From JAGQYH01 sp041393015 (lineage in GTDB: Bacteria; Bacteroidota; Bacteroidia; Chitinophagales; JADIYW01), in contig JAWKKV010000001.1 of assembly GCA_041393015.1 (NCBI GenBank), positions 124,001-188,000 of the forward strand: a stretch of DNA of 64,000 nucleotides. The letters run 5' to 3'. The translations under genes and the position numbers were made by a program. The notes below the pieces were generated by a model that was not told where the DNA came from, did no database searches, and saw only the letters and a list, made by a program, of their open reading frames with translations. Below, one piece after another: positions 36,104 through 44,560 of this stretch. Each line of letters opens with the position of its first letter. Position 1 is the first letter of the stretch.

Positions 36104-36493
36104 TTAAACTCTTCTTCTTTTTGGTGGTCTGCAACCGTTGTGTGGTACTGGTGTAATATCTTTAATTACACTTACTTCAATACCAGCATTGTTAATTGTT
36201 CTAATAGCAGATTCTCTTCCTGCTCCAGGACCTTTAACAAACACTTCTACTCTTCTTAGACCAGCGTCATAAGCTTTTTGAGAAGCATCTTGTGCAGCTA
36301 CTTGTGCTGCATAAGGAGTACTTTTCTTTGAGCCTCTAAATCCGTTTTTACCGGCGCTACTCCAAGAGATCACATGACCTTCTTTATTAGCCAATGTAAT
36401 AATGATATTGTTGAAACTTGCTTGGATAAATGCTTTACCTTCCGCTTCAACTTTTACTACACGTTTTTTAACTTTCTTCTTCGTTGCCATCAA
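36104..36493 (-). CDS. rpsK: 30S ribosomal protein S11
   Basis: This 129-residue protein has the S11 signatures ASFNNIIITLANKEG, GFRGSKKSTPYAAQ and the C-terminal DITPVPHNGCRPPKRRRV. The N-terminus is Lys/Arg-rich. It forms part of the platform of the small subunit. It lies between rpsM and rpsD with gaps of about 25 bp. Confidence 0.98.
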   Translation of the reverse strand: MMATKKKVKKRVVKVEAEGKAFIQASFNNIIITLANKEGHVISWSSAGKNGFRGSKKSTPYAAQVAAQDASQKAYDAGLRRVEVFVKGPGAGRESAIRTINNAGIEVSVIKDITPVPHNGCRPPKRRRV

Positions 36494-36516
36494 CTATACT
36501 TTTGTTGTACTATTTA

Positions 36517-36894
36517 TTATTTAGTTGCTTTCTTTTTACCTGCAACAGTTTTCTTTCTACCTTTTCTAGTTCTTGCATTAGTAGAAGTTCTTTGTCCTCT
36601 TACCGGCAAACCCTTTCTATGTCTAATACCTCTATAGCTTCCAATATCTTGAAGTCTTTTGATGTTTAGCTGAACTTCAGAACGTAAAGCTCCTTCTACC
36701 TTCATCTCATTACTAATGATATTTCTGATAGCAGTAACTTCATCATCATCCCAATCATTCACTTTTTTATCGTGATCTACACCTGCTTTGTCTAAAATTC
36801 TTTTAGCAACTGTATTTCCAATACCATAAATATAAGTAAGGGCAATGCAGCCTCTTTTATGTTTTGGAAGATCAACACCTGTTATTCTAGCCAT
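36517..36894 (-). CDS. rpsM: 30S ribosomal protein S13
   Basis: This 125-residue protein starts with ARITGVDLPKHKRGCIALTY, typical of bacterial S13, and has the C-terminal RGIRHRKGLPVRGQRTSTNARTRKG basic region, cut here at GLPVRGQRTSTNARTRKG. It contacts the P-site tRNA and the large subunit at the head of the 30S. It lies 3 bp after rpmJ. Confidence 0.98.
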   Translation of the reverse strand: MARITGVDLPKHKRGCIALTYIYGIGNTVAKRILDKAGVDHDKKVNDWDDDEVTAIRNIISNEMKVEGALRSEVQLNIKRLQDIGSYRGIRHRKGLPVRGQRTSTNARTRKGRKKTVAGKKKATK

Positions 36895-36897
36895 ATC

Positions 36898-37014
36898 TTA
36901 ACCTTGTCTTTGTTTGAATTTTGGATTCTTCTTATTAATTACGTAAATCACTCCTTTACGTTTTACTATTTTGCAATCTGCACTTCTTTTCTTCACTGAT
37001 GCTCTAACTTTCAT
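36898..37014 (-). CDS. rpmJ: 50S ribosomal protein L36, zinc-free type
   Basis: This 38-codon gene is read from the sequence between infA and rpsM: it starts MKVRASVKKRSADCKIVKRK and ends NPKFKQRQG. The zinc ligands of the C+ form of L36 (two Cys at about 11 and 14, Cys 27 and His 33) are reduced to one Cys, so it is the zinc-independent form usual in Bacteroidota. It is a late-assembly protein of the large subunit. Spacing is 12 bp from infA and 3 bp to rpsM. Confidence 0.95.
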   Translation of the reverse strand: MKVRASVKKRSADCKIVKRKGVIYVINKKNPKFKQRQG

Positions 37015-37026
37015 CTCTTCAAGAAT

Positions 37027-37248
37027 TTATGATTTGTATCTAAATGTTATTCTTCCTCTTGACAGATCATAAGGTGACATTTCTACTGACACTTTATCTC
37101 CAGGCAATATCTTGATATAATGCATTCTCATTTTACCAGATATTGTAGCCACTATCTCATGTTCGTTCTCTAATTTCACTCTAAACATAGCGTTTGAGAG
37201 TGCTTCAGTGATCGTTCCGTCAAGCTTTAATAGTTCCTGTTTGGCCAT
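37027..37248 (-). CDS. infA: Translation initiation factor IF-1
   Basis: This 73-residue OB-fold protein has the IF-1 signatures LDGTITEALSNAMFRVKLEN, HISGK-like TISGKMRMHYIKILPGD and a C-terminal LSRGRITFRYK. It binds the 30S A site during initiation. It lies between map and rpmJ. The 32-bp gap to map contains TTTGCAGTCC, the same sequence that follows the rpsL promoter -7 box, so an internal promoter is possible. Confidence 0.97.
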   Translation of the reverse strand: MAKQELLKLDGTITEALSNAMFRVKLENEHEIVATISGKMRMHYIKILPGDKVSVEMSPYDLSRGRITFRYKS

Positions 37249-37265
37249 TCAATTTTTTTGGACTG

Positions 37266-37273
37266 CAAATATC
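37266..37273 (-). promoter_or_regulatory. Possible weak internal promoter before infA
   Basis: The minus-strand sequence GATATTTGCAGTCC resembles the TACCTTTGCAGTCC of the rpsL promoter (7 of 8 positions of TAnnTTTG would match if the first G were T). No clear TTTG -33 element is found 17-20 bp upstream. Confidence 0.3.
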
Positions 37274-37280
37274 GCTTTTT

Positions 37281-38093
37281 TTATTTGAAATTTTGAATTT
37301 CAGGATTCTTTTTTATAGCTTCCCTTATGTATTCATGATTTGATAATATCTCAGCTTTCCCTTTACGTACTGCTATTGTATGTTCAAAGTGTGCTGAGGG
37401 TTTTTTATCTGCTGTCACAATCGTAAATCCATCACTTCCCTTCATTACACGCTGCGTTCCCATATTGATCATTGGTTCAATTGCGATCACTAAACCTTCT
37501 TTCAACTTCAATCCACGGCCTCTTTTACCATAATTAGGTACTTGAGGCTCTTCGTGCAATGTTCTACCGATACCATGACCTACTAAATCCCTTACTACAC
37601 CGTATCCATTCAGTTTTTCTGTATGATACTGGATAGCATGTCCGATATCTCCTAATCTATTTCCAACTACAGCTTGCTCGATTCCTTTGTATAAAGATTC
37701 ATCTGTAATTTGTAATAACTTAAGTATTTCTTCACTTACCTCACCAACTGCATAGGTAAAAGCAGAGTCACCATAAAAATCATTTTTAAGAACGCCACAA
37801 TCAACAGAAATCACATCTCCTTCTTGAACTTCTCTATCAGAAGGAAAACCGTGTACTACTTCTTCATTGATCGATATACATAAGGTAGCTGGAAAATCAT
37901 ACAATCCTTTGAAACCAGGAATGCCTCCATTATCCAAAATATATTCTTCTGCTACTTTATCTAGAATTTTTGTTTTTACTCCCGGCTTGATTAACACTGC
38001 AACTTCTGCATGTGCTCGACAAACCATTAGAGAACTCTCTTTAATTAGCTCAATTTCCTCGTCAGTCTTATAGTAGATCTCATTACTACGCAT
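37281..38093 (-). CDS. map: Methionine aminopeptidase type I
   Basis: This 270-residue enzyme removes the initiator Met from nascent proteins. The five metal ligands fall in VDCGVLKNDFYGDSA (two Asp), GHGIGRTLHEEP (His), IAIEPMI (Glu) and FEHTIAV (Glu). It lies 5 bp after secY in the spc-type cluster, a common arrangement that couples it to ribosome synthesis. Confidence 0.97.
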   Translation of the reverse strand: MRSNEIYYKTDEEIELIKESSLMVCRAHAEVAVLIKPGVKTKILDKVAEEYILDNGGIPGFKGLYDFPATLCISINEEVVHGFPSDREVQEGDVISVDCGVLKNDFYGDSAFTYAVGEVSEEILKLLQITDESLYKGIEQAVVGNRLGDIGHAIQYHTEKLNGYGVVRDLVGHGIGRTLHEEPQVPNYGKRGRGLKLKEGLVIAIEPMINMGTQRVMKGSDGFTIVTADKKPSAHFEHTIAVRKGKAEILSNHEYIREAIKKNPEIQNFK

Positions 38094-38098
38094 GACAA

Positions 38099-39436
38099 TT
38101 ATACTGTTGCACCAATTGAAGATCTTCCTTTGATCTTAGATCCTGATTTGGTTAAACCATCATAATGTCTCATCAATAAATGGCTTTCAATTTGTTGTAA
38201 AGTATCCAATACAACCGCTACCATAATTAATAACGATGTTCCTCCAAAGAAATGCGCAAATTGTTGGTTGATACCAAACATAATTGCAAATGCTGGAAGT
38301 ATAGCAACAAACGCTAAGAATATTGATCCAGGCAATGTAATTCTTGACATGATAGTATCAATAAATTCAGCTGTCTTTTTACCCGGCTTAACCCCAGGAA
38401 TAAATCCATTATTTCTTTTTAAATCATCCGCCATTTGCACTGGATTAACGATTAATGCTGTATAGAAATATGTAAACAACATTACCATTAAGAACATCAA
38501 GATGTTATACGGCCAAGATGTAAAATCTGAAAACTGTGCTAATAATCCACCACCTTCAAGTCTATTAGGCATGGCTTGAGCAATAGTTCCAGGAATAAAT
38601 AAAAACGCTTGAGCAAAGATAATTGGCATTACACCAGAAATATTCACCTTTAAAGGAATATAATTTCTTACACCACCATATTGTTTATTCCCTACAATTC
38701 TCTTAGCATATTGTACCGGAATTTTACGTGTTCCTTGTACTAGTAAGATGGTAGCCATTACAATTAATCCTAACAATAGCATTTCAATGATAAAGAAAAT
38801 CATACCACCTGCATTACCCGCTAATCTAGAGTTAAACTCTGCTACTAAAGCACCCGGTAAAGTGGCAATAATACCTGCCATAATTAATAATGAAATACCA
38901 TTACCAATTCCTCTATCTGTAATCTTTTCTCCTAACCACATACAGAATACTGTACCTGCAGTAAGAATAATAGTTGTAGATGCCCAGAATAAAGTTGGAT
39001 TGATTAGAATATCGCCTCCAGAAATAAAAGAAAGGAATTTTACATAAGCTGACGCTTGAACGGCAGTAATAACAACTGTAAGTCCTCTGGTAATTTGGTT
39101 CATTCTTCTTCTACCACTTTCTCCTTCACGCTGCATTTTTTGGAAATAAGGCACTGCCAATCCCAATAATTGCATAACGATTGATGCAGAGATATAAGGC
39201 ATAATACCTAATGCAAAAACAGAAGCTCTGTTAAAAGCTCCTCCTGCAAACATATTAATGATACCTAAAATACCTTGATTACCGGATGTGTTATCCAATA
39301 CTGCAGGATCAATTCCTGGTAATACTACGAAAGAACCTACCCTGTAAATAAGGATAAGACCTAAGGTGAATAGAATTCTATCCCTAAGGTCTTTTATCTT
39401 CCAAATATTTCCTAATGTTTCTATTAGCTTATTCAT
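38099..39436 (-). CDS. secY: Protein translocase subunit SecY
   Basis: This 445-residue protein has ten hydrophobic segments. It has SecY signatures: the plug-region GGAFNRASVFALGIMPYISASI, cut here at FALGIMPYISASI, YFQKMQREGESGRRR in the second cytoplasmic loop, and RNNGFIPGVKPGKKTAEFI near the C-terminus. It forms the inner-membrane protein channel with SecE and SecG. It is in its standard place between rplO and map. Confidence 0.98.
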   Translation of the reverse strand: MNKLIETLGNIWKIKDLRDRILFTLGLILIYRVGSFVVLPGIDPAVLDNTSGNQGILGIINMFAGGAFNRASVFALGIMPYISASIVMQLLGLAVPYFQKMQREGESGRRRMNQITRGLTVVITAVQASAYVKFLSFISGGDILINPTLFWASTTIILTAGTVFCMWLGEKITDRGIGNGISLLIMAGIIATLPGALVAEFNSRLAGNAGGMIFFIIEMLLLGLIVMATILLVQGTRKIPVQYAKRIVGNKQYGGVRNYIPLKVNISGVMPIIFAQAFLFIPGTIAQAMPNRLEGGGLLAQFSDFTSWPYNILMFLMVMLFTYFYTALIVNPVQMADDLKRNNGFIPGVKPGKKTAEFIDTIMSRITLPGSIFLAFVAILPAFAIMFGINQQFAHFFGGTSLLIMVAVVLDTLQQIESHLLMRHYDGLTKSGSKIKGRSSIGATV

Positions 39437-39444
39437 TCCAAATT

Positions 39445-39891
39445 TTAGATAAGGTTAGTACTTCCTCCTGCACCTTCAATAGCTGCCTTAGCTTTATCAC
39501 TAAAAGCATGAGCTTGCACAGTTAAAGCAGTTGTAAGATTTCCGTTAGCTAGAATTTTAACTAATTCAGATTTTTTTACAAGATTCAATTTTCTAAATGT
39601 TTCAAAATCAAATGTAGAAACATTGTTTTTATCGGCCAATTCTTGTAATTGACTTAAGTTGAAAACTCTGTACTCAACTCTAAATGGATTTGTAAAACCT
39701 CTTTTAGGAATTCTTCTTTGAAGTGGCATTTGACCACCTTCAAATCCCTTTTTCTTGCTGTAACCAGATCTTGATTGTGCACCTTTATGACCTCTAGTGG
39801 AAGTTCCACCTCTACCAGATCCTTCACCACGTGCGATCCTTTTTCTATTTTTCGTTGCCCCTTTTGCAGGCTTTAAATTTGATAAGTCCAT
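39445..39891 (-). CDS. rplO: 50S ribosomal protein L15
   Basis: This 148-residue protein has the Gly/Arg-rich N-terminal half typical of L15 (GEGSGRGGTSTRGHKGAQSR, then FEGGQMPLQRRIPKRGF) and the folded C-terminal domain with LANGNLTTALTVQAHAFS. It binds 23S rRNA late in assembly. It lies 2 bp after rpmD. Confidence 0.98.
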   Translation of the reverse strand: MDLSNLKPAKGATKNRKRIARGEGSGRGGTSTRGHKGAQSRSGYSKKKGFEGGQMPLQRRIPKRGFTNPFRVEYRVFNLSQLQELADKNNVSTFDFETFRKLNLVKKSELVKILANGNLTTALTVQAHAFSDKAKAAIEGAGGSTNLI

Positions 39892-39893
39892 GA

Positions 39894-40073
39894 TTATATC
39901 TCTTCTACTGTAATCAAATGCATTACTTTCTCTACCATTCCTAGAATTTGTGGGCTAGCTTCGTGTTCTACAGATGCATTTACCTTTCTTAATCCTAGTG
40001 CCTTAACCGTATCCTTCTGTCTTTTAGAACGATCGATGGTACTTTTTACTTGGGTTATTTTAATTCTTGCCAT
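39894..40073 (-). CDS. rpmD: 50S ribosomal protein L30
   Basis: This 59-residue protein is found by reading the gap between rpsE and rplO. It begins MARIKITQVKSTIDRSKRQK and contains KALGLRKVNASVEHE, the standard L30 fold. The start is 5 bp after the rpsE stop. Present in its conserved position in the spc cluster. Confidence 0.96.
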   Translation of the reverse strand: MARIKITQVKSTIDRSKRQKDTVKALGLRKVNASVEHEASPQILGMVEKVMHLITVEEI

Positions 40074-40078
40074 ATCTC

Positions 40079-40591
40079 TTACCCGTTAAAAACTTTGCTT
40101 AAACTAATTCTTCTTTCTTTGGCTACTGTAAATGGATCTCTTAATAACTGTAACGCTCTTACAGAAGCTTTCACTACGTTGTGAGGGTTAGAAGATCCTA
40201 GTGATTTAGCTAGTACGTTATGAATGCCCGCACTTTCTAATACTGCACGCATAGCACCACCAGCGATTACTCCTGTACCATTTGTAGCAGGCTTAATAAA
40301 TACTCTTCCTCCATCAAATTTTGCTAATTGCTCATGAGGAATAGTATCATTAATGATAGGAACCTTCACTAAGTTTTTCTTAGCATCATCAATACCTTTG
40401 GTAATTGCTTCAGTTACTTCTCTAGCTTTACCCATTCCGTAACCTACAGTACCATTTTCGTCGCCTACTACTACAAGTGCAGAAAAACTAAAAGTTCTAC
40501 CCCCTTTTGTAACCTTAGCCACTCTTTGGATGTTGACAACGGTTTCTTTCAATTCCATTTCGCTGGCCTTAATTCTAGGTGCTTTTGACAT
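40079..40591 (-). CDS. rpsE: 30S ribosomal protein S5
   Basis: This 170-residue protein has the S5 RNA-binding motif VNIQRVAKVTKGGRTFSF, GYGMGKAREV and the C-terminal GSSNPHNVVKAS. S5 helps mRNA unwinding and decoding fidelity. It lies between rplR and rpmD in the spc-type cluster. Confidence 0.98.
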   Translation of the reverse strand: MSKAPRIKASEMELKETVVNIQRVAKVTKGGRTFSFSALVVVGDENGTVGYGMGKAREVTEAITKGIDDAKKNLVKVPIINDTIPHEQLAKFDGGRVFIKPATNGTGVIAGGAMRAVLESAGIHNVLAKSLGSSNPHNVVKASVRALQLLRDPFTVAKERRISLSKVFNG

Positions 40592-40629
40592 ATCTTTTTA
40601 TTTACTATTGTTAGTTTTCAGTTGTTTGC

Positions 40630-40986
40630 TTAAAATACCAATCCGGCTTCTCTTGCTCCCTCTGCTAATGCTTTTACTCTTCCATGATATAAGTTTCCAC
40701 CTCTATCAAATACAACTGTTTCAATATTAATGGCTTTAGATTTCTCAGCAATAGCTTTCCCTACTTCCTTTGAAACTTCAGACTTATTCTTACCCTCTTT
40801 AGCTATACTTAAAGAGGAAGCAGCTGCTAAAGTATTTCCACTAATATCATCGATTAATTGCACATAGATTTCGTTATTACTTCTATATACAGACAATCTA
40901 GGTCTTTCAGCAGTACCAGAAACTTTACTTCTGATGCTCTTTCTTATTCTCTGACGTCTTGCTAATTTCTGACTAATTTTTGCCAT
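40630..40986 (-). CDS. rplR: 50S ribosomal protein L18
   Basis: This 118-residue protein starts with a basic tail (LARRQRIRKSIRSKVSGT) and has RPRLSVYRSNNEIYVQLIDD and FDRGGNLYHGRVKALAEGAR, typical of L18. It binds 5S rRNA with L5. It lies between rplF and rpsE. Confidence 0.98.
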   Translation of the reverse strand: MAKISQKLARRQRIRKSIRSKVSGTAERPRLSVYRSNNEIYVQLIDDISGNTLAAASSLSIAKEGKNKSEVSKEVGKAIAEKSKAINIETVVFDRGGNLYHGRVKALAEGAREAGLVF

Positions 40987-41038
40987 GACTTTTATTTTAA
41001 AATTCCATCCCGAAGTTTCGGAATTACTTCTTTATTTA

Positions 41039-41593
41039 TTATTTAGCTGCAGTCTTACCTGCTTTTCTTCTTAATTCTTCGCCAACAAACTTGATACCTT
41101 TTCCTTTGTATGGTTCAGGTTTTCTCATTGATCTAATTTTAGCAGCTACTTGACCTACTAATTGCTTATCCATACTTTCCAAAATTACTCTTGGTGGCTT
41201 ACCTTTTTGAGTATCAGTAGTTAACTTTACTTCATTAGGTAAGGCAATAAAAATAGGATGTGAGTAACCTACTGCCAATTCTAATAATTGACCTTCGTTA
41301 CTGGCTCTATATCCAACCCCAACTAATTCTAGCTCTAGCTTGAAACCTTCACTAACGCCAACTACCATATTGCTGATTAATGATCTTGTAAGACCATGTA
41401 AAGCTTTATGACGTTTTTGCTCTGTAGGTCTTTCTACTACAATCTGTCCATCTTCAACACTGATTTTTAAATCACTATCGAATTTTTGCTCTAAAGAACC
41501 TTTTGGTCCTTTAACAGTAATGACATTATTGTCGGCTACCTTTAGTTCTACGCCTTGCGGCAATGCTATGGGTAATTTTCCAATTCTTGACAT
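41039..41593 (-). CDS. rplF: 50S ribosomal protein L6
   Basis: This 184-residue protein has the two-domain L6 fold with MSRIGKLPIALPQGV at the start, the glycine-rich ELVGVGYRA in the middle and the conserved RKPEPYKGKGIKF near the C-terminus. It lies near the factor-binding site of the large subunit. Position between rpsH and rplR is conserved. Confidence 0.98.
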   Translation of the reverse strand: MSRIGKLPIALPQGVELKVADNNVITVKGPKGSLEQKFDSDLKISVEDGQIVVERPTEQKRHKALHGLTRSLISNMVVGVSEGFKLELELVGVGYRASNEGQLLELAVGYSHPIFIALPNEVKLTTDTQKGKPPRVILESMDKQLVGQVAAKIRSMRKPEPYKGKGIKFVGEELRRKAGKTAAK

Positions 41594-41605
41594 CTTTCTT
41601 AATTT

Positions 41606-42001
41606 TTAGGATACGTAACACAAAACTTCACCGCCAACATTCATTTCCTTGGCTTGTTTATTGGTCATCACTCCTTTAGAAGTAGAAAGGATTGCAATAC
41701 CCAATCCGTTTTTTACTCTTGGAAGATCATCTACACCAACATATTTTCTCAAACCTGGCTTACTCGCTCTAATTAGCTCTCTTATTACCGGCTTACCGCT
41801 AGTATATTTTAAAGCTATTCTAATAGTTCCTTGAGGACCATTATCATCTTCATATTTATATTGAAGAATATAACCTTGATCGTGTAATATTTCGGTTAAC
41901 TCCTTTTTTAATTTAGAAGAAGGAATATCTACGATCTTATGGCCAGCTTTCATGCCATTTCTGATTCTTGTTAAGTAATCTGCTATTGTATCCGTTACCA
42001 T
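41606..42001 (-). CDS. rpsH: 30S ribosomal protein S8
   Basis: This 131-residue protein starts with TDTIADYLTRIRNGMKAGH and ends with ILSTSKGVMTNKQAKEMNVG plus GGEVLCYV, as in other S8 proteins. S8 is a primary 16S rRNA binder and, in E. coli, the translational repressor of the spc operon. It lies between rpsN and rplF. Confidence 0.98.
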   Translation of the reverse strand: MVTDTIADYLTRIRNGMKAGHKIVDIPSSKLKKELTEILHDQGYILQYKYEDDNGPQGTIRIALKYTSGKPVIRELIRASKPGLRKYVGVDDLPRVKNGLGIAILSTSKGVMTNKQAKEMNVGGEVLCYVS

Positions 42002-42063
42002 TTTTTTAGTATTTAGAATCGAGTAGTTAGTATTGTTTTAATACTCTTGCTCAACCTTTATTT

Positions 42064-42333
42064 TTACCAACTTGCTTTTGTTACACCTGGAATTTTACCA
42101 TTTAAGGCTAATTCTCTGAATTTAATTCTTGAAATTCCAAAGTATCTCATGTATCCTCTTGGTCTTCCAGTTAATCTACATCTGTTTCTTACTCTAATAG
42201 GAGAAGCATTTTTTGGAAGTTTATCTAATTCCTCCCAATTTCCTTCAGCCTTTAATTGAGCTCTTTTTTCGGCATATTTTGCTACCATTTTAGCTCTTTT
42301 GCGATCTCTCGCTTTCATTGATTCCTTAGCCAT
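42064..42333 (-). CDS. rpsN: 30S ribosomal protein S14, zinc-independent type
   Basis: This 89-residue protein is the long S14 form without the CxxC zinc knuckles of the 61-residue form. It has the motif RNRCRLTGRPRGYMRYFGIS near the middle. It starts with MAKESMKARDRKRAKMV. It is the last protein added to the 30S head region and lies between rplE and rpsH. Confidence 0.98.
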   Translation of the reverse strand: MAKESMKARDRKRAKMVAKYAEKRAQLKAEGNWEELDKLPKNASPIRVRNRCRLTGRPRGYMRYFGISRIKFRELALNGKIPGVTKASW

Positions 42334-42337
42334 TTAT

Positions 42338-42892
42338 CTAATTTTTTTTCTTAAATGGTAATCCTAAAAGAGATAATAAGGCATGAGCTTCTTCGTCTGT
42401 TCTTGCTGTTGTTACAAACGTAATATCCATACCGTTGATCTTATTGATCTTATCAATATCAATCTCAGGAAAAATAATTTGTTCTGTTATACCTAATGTA
42501 TAGTTTCCTCTACCGTCAAAGGCTTTATCGCTAATTCCTCTAAAGTCACGCACTTGTGGTAACGCTACAGAAATTAATCTATCTAAGAATTCATACATTT
42601 GAGCGCCTCGTAGATTTACTTTGGCACCAATTGGCATTCCTTCTCTTAATTTAAAGTTTGAGATAGATGTTTTTGCAATAGTAGGCACAGCTTTTTGACC
42701 TGCAATAGCTGTCATTTCTTGAACAGCATTGTCAACTAACTTTTTATCGCCTACGGCAGCTCCAACCCCTTGGTTAATAACTATTTTAACCAATTTAGGT
42801 GCTCTCATTGGAGTAGAAAAACTAAATTTCTCTATCAACGCAGGAGCAACTTCCTCTTTATACTTTGTCTTCAGTCGTGGTACGTAACTCAT
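42338..42892 (-). CDS. rplE: 50S ribosomal protein L5
   Basis: This 184-residue 5S-rRNA-binding protein has KIVINQGVGAAVGDKK, the IGAKVNLRGAQMYEFLDRL element and LGITEQIIFPEIDID. The start codon overlaps the rplX stop by one base (TAATG), which suggests translational coupling. Confidence 0.98.
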   Translation of the reverse strand: MSYVPRLKTKYKEEVAPALIEKFSFSTPMRAPKLVKIVINQGVGAAVGDKKLVDNAVQEMTAIAGQKAVPTIAKTSISNFKLREGMPIGAKVNLRGAQMYEFLDRLISVALPQVRDFRGISDKAFDGRGNYTLGITEQIIFPEIDIDKINKINGMDITFVTTARTDEEAHALLSLLGLPFKKKN

Positions 42893-43248
42893 TACTTAAT
42901 TGTTTCTTGTGTCTTTTTTGAATATCGCACTACCTTACCATCTTCTACTCTTTTGCCAACTTTGGTAGGTGTACCACCTACTAATAGCATTACATTAGAA
43001 ATGTGAATAGGCGCTTCTTTCTTGATGATTCCTCCATCAGGATTTTCAGCATTTGGCTTAGTATGTCTAGAGATGATGTTTACACCTTCTACTATCACTT
43101 GGTTTTTTTCAGCATATACCGCTAAAACTCTCCCTTCTTTAGGATCTTCTTTAGTGTGTTTGTCGGCTCCTGCAATTACACGAACCATATCACCTTTTTT
43201 GATCTTCAATTTAGGTCTAAACCTTTTTTGTTGATTTTGCTTGCTCAT
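42892..43248 (-). CDS. rplX: 50S ribosomal protein L24
   Basis: This 118-residue protein has the KOW motif near the N-terminus (KIKKGDMVRVIAGADK) and the following GRVLAVYAEKNQVIVEGVN, typical of L24. It initiates large-subunit assembly. Its stop overlaps the rplE start by one base, and it lies 2 bp after rplN. Confidence 0.98.
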   Translation of the reverse strand: MSKQNQQKRFRPKLKIKKGDMVRVIAGADKHTKEDPKEGRVLAVYAEKNQVIVEGVNIISRHTKPNAENPDGGIIKKEAPIHISNVMLLVGGTPTKVGKRVEDGKVVRYSKKTQETIK

Positions 43249-43250
43249 AA

Positions 43251-43619
43251 CTATATTACTTCAGGTGCTAATGAAACAATCTTCATGTACTCTCTCTCTC
43301 TCAATTCTCTCGCTACAGGTCCAAAGATCCTAGTACCTCTTGGTTCATCGTTAGCATTTAATATTACCACTGCATTGTCGTCGAAACGGATATAAGATCC
43401 ATCAGTTCTTCTGATTTCCTTTTTAGTTCTTACGATAACTGCTTTTACTACTTGCTTTTTCTTCACGCCACCACCTGGAGACGCTTCTTTAACAGAAGCA
43501 ACAATCTTGTCACCGATAGAAGCATATCTTCTACCTGAACCTCCTAATACTCTAATACAAAGTACTTCTCTGGCTCCGCTGTTATCAGCTACTTTTAATC
43601 TTGATTCTTGCTGTATCAT
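43251..43619 (-). CDS. rplN: 50S ribosomal protein L14
   Basis: This 122-residue protein begins MIQQESRLKVADNSGAREVL and contains the L14 signature with GGSGRRYASIGDKIVASVKE and RGTRIFGPVARELR. It forms an intersubunit bridge. It lies 1 bp after rpsQ. Confidence 0.98.
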   Translation of the reverse strand: MIQQESRLKVADNSGAREVLCIRVLGGSGRRYASIGDKIVASVKEASPGGGVKKKQVVKAVIVRTKKEIRRTDGSYIRFDDNAVVILNANDEPRGTRIFGPVARELREREYMKIVSLAPEVI

Positions 43620-43620
43620 C

Positions 43621-43878
43621 TTATTTAGCTCTTTCTAAAATTTCAACTAATCTCCATCTCTTTAATTTACTTAAAGGTCGAGTTTCCATGATTCGTACAG
43701 TGTCACCAGCATTGCATTCATTTTTCTCATCATGAGCAATCAATTTCTTTGATTTTTTCATGAACTTACCATATACTGGATGCTTTACCTTTCTAACAAC
43801 AGATACGGCAATAGATTTGTCCATGCTATTACTTGTGACAACACCTACTCTAGATTTTCTAAAATTCCTTTCCATCAT
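43621..43878 (-). CDS. rpsQ: 30S ribosomal protein S17
   Basis: This 85-residue OB-fold protein has RVGVVTSNSMDKSIAVSV near the N-terminus and the conserved C-terminal GDTVRIMETRPLSKLKRW. It binds 16S rRNA early in assembly. It lies between rpmC and rplN. Confidence 0.98.
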   Translation of the reverse strand: MMERNFRKSRVGVVTSNSMDKSIAVSVVRKVKHPVYGKFMKKSKKLIAHDEKNECNAGDTVRIMETRPLSKLKRWRLVEILERAK

Positions 43879-43885
43879 GTTATAT

Positions 43886-44095
43886 TTATTTGCTCTCTTC
43901 TAATTCTCGTTTTCTTAATTCGGTCATTAAGCGAGCAATTTGTTTTTTTAGTTTTTTCAATTGCGTACCATCTTCAACAGGTGAAACGGCATGATTAAAT
44001 CTCATTTTACCTAATTGAGCTTTCGCTTCTTCCAATTGCTCATTGATATCATCATTTGTCAATTGTACTATTTCGTCGTATTTGGTATTTGCCAT
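43886..44095 (-). CDS. rpmC: 50S ribosomal protein L29
   Basis: This 69-residue helical-hairpin protein has the L29 motif with LRFNHA-like GKMRFNHAVSPVEDGTQLKK and IARLMTELRKRE. It lies near the peptide exit tunnel and forms part of the chaperone-docking site. It is 12 bp after rplP and 7 bp before rpsQ. Confidence 0.97.
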   Translation of the reverse strand: MANTKYDEIVQLTNDDINEQLEEAKAQLGKMRFNHAVSPVEDGTQLKKLKKQIARLMTELRKRELEESK

Positions 44096-44107
44096 TATCG
44101 TTCTTTT

Positions 44108-44530
44108 TTATTCTCCGTCGTAATCTCTTCTTACCACTATTTTAGTCTTAACAGGCAATTTTTGTGCTGCTAATCTTAAAGCTTCTTTAGCTAGTTCTAA
44201 TGGCACTCCTTCCATTTCAAACATTATTCTTCCAGGCTTAATAACAGCTACCCAATGAGATAGTGCTCCTTTACCTTTACCCATCCTTACTTCAGCAGGT
44301 TTGCTAGTGATTGGTTTATCAGGAAAAATGTTGATCCAGACTTTACCCTCTCTCTTCATTTTTCTAGTCATTGCAATCCTTGCAGCCTCAATCTGTCTAT
44401 TGGTAATCCAGGCTTCTTCTAAAGTTTTTAATCCAAAAGATCCAAACGCTAATCTGTTTCCTCTTTGCGATAAACCTTTAATTTTACCTTTCTGCTGCTT
44501 TCTAAATTTTGTTCTTTTTGGTTGTAACAT
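44108..44530 (-). CDS. rplP: 50S ribosomal protein L16
   Basis: This 140-residue protein starts with LQPKRTKFRKQQKGKIKG and contains the Arg-rich EAARIAMTRKMKREGKVWIN and RMGKGKGALSHWVAVIKPGR. L16 helps to form the A-site region and binds late. It lies between rpsC and rpmC. Confidence 0.98.
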   Translation of the reverse strand: MLQPKRTKFRKQQKGKIKGLSQRGNRLAFGSFGLKTLEEAWITNRQIEAARIAMTRKMKREGKVWINIFPDKPITSKPAEVRMGKGKGALSHWVAVIKPGRIMFEMEGVPLELAKEALRLAAQKLPVKTKIVVRRDYDGE

Positions 44531-44560
44531 TTTACCTTATTTCTTAATTGTCCAACTTAC

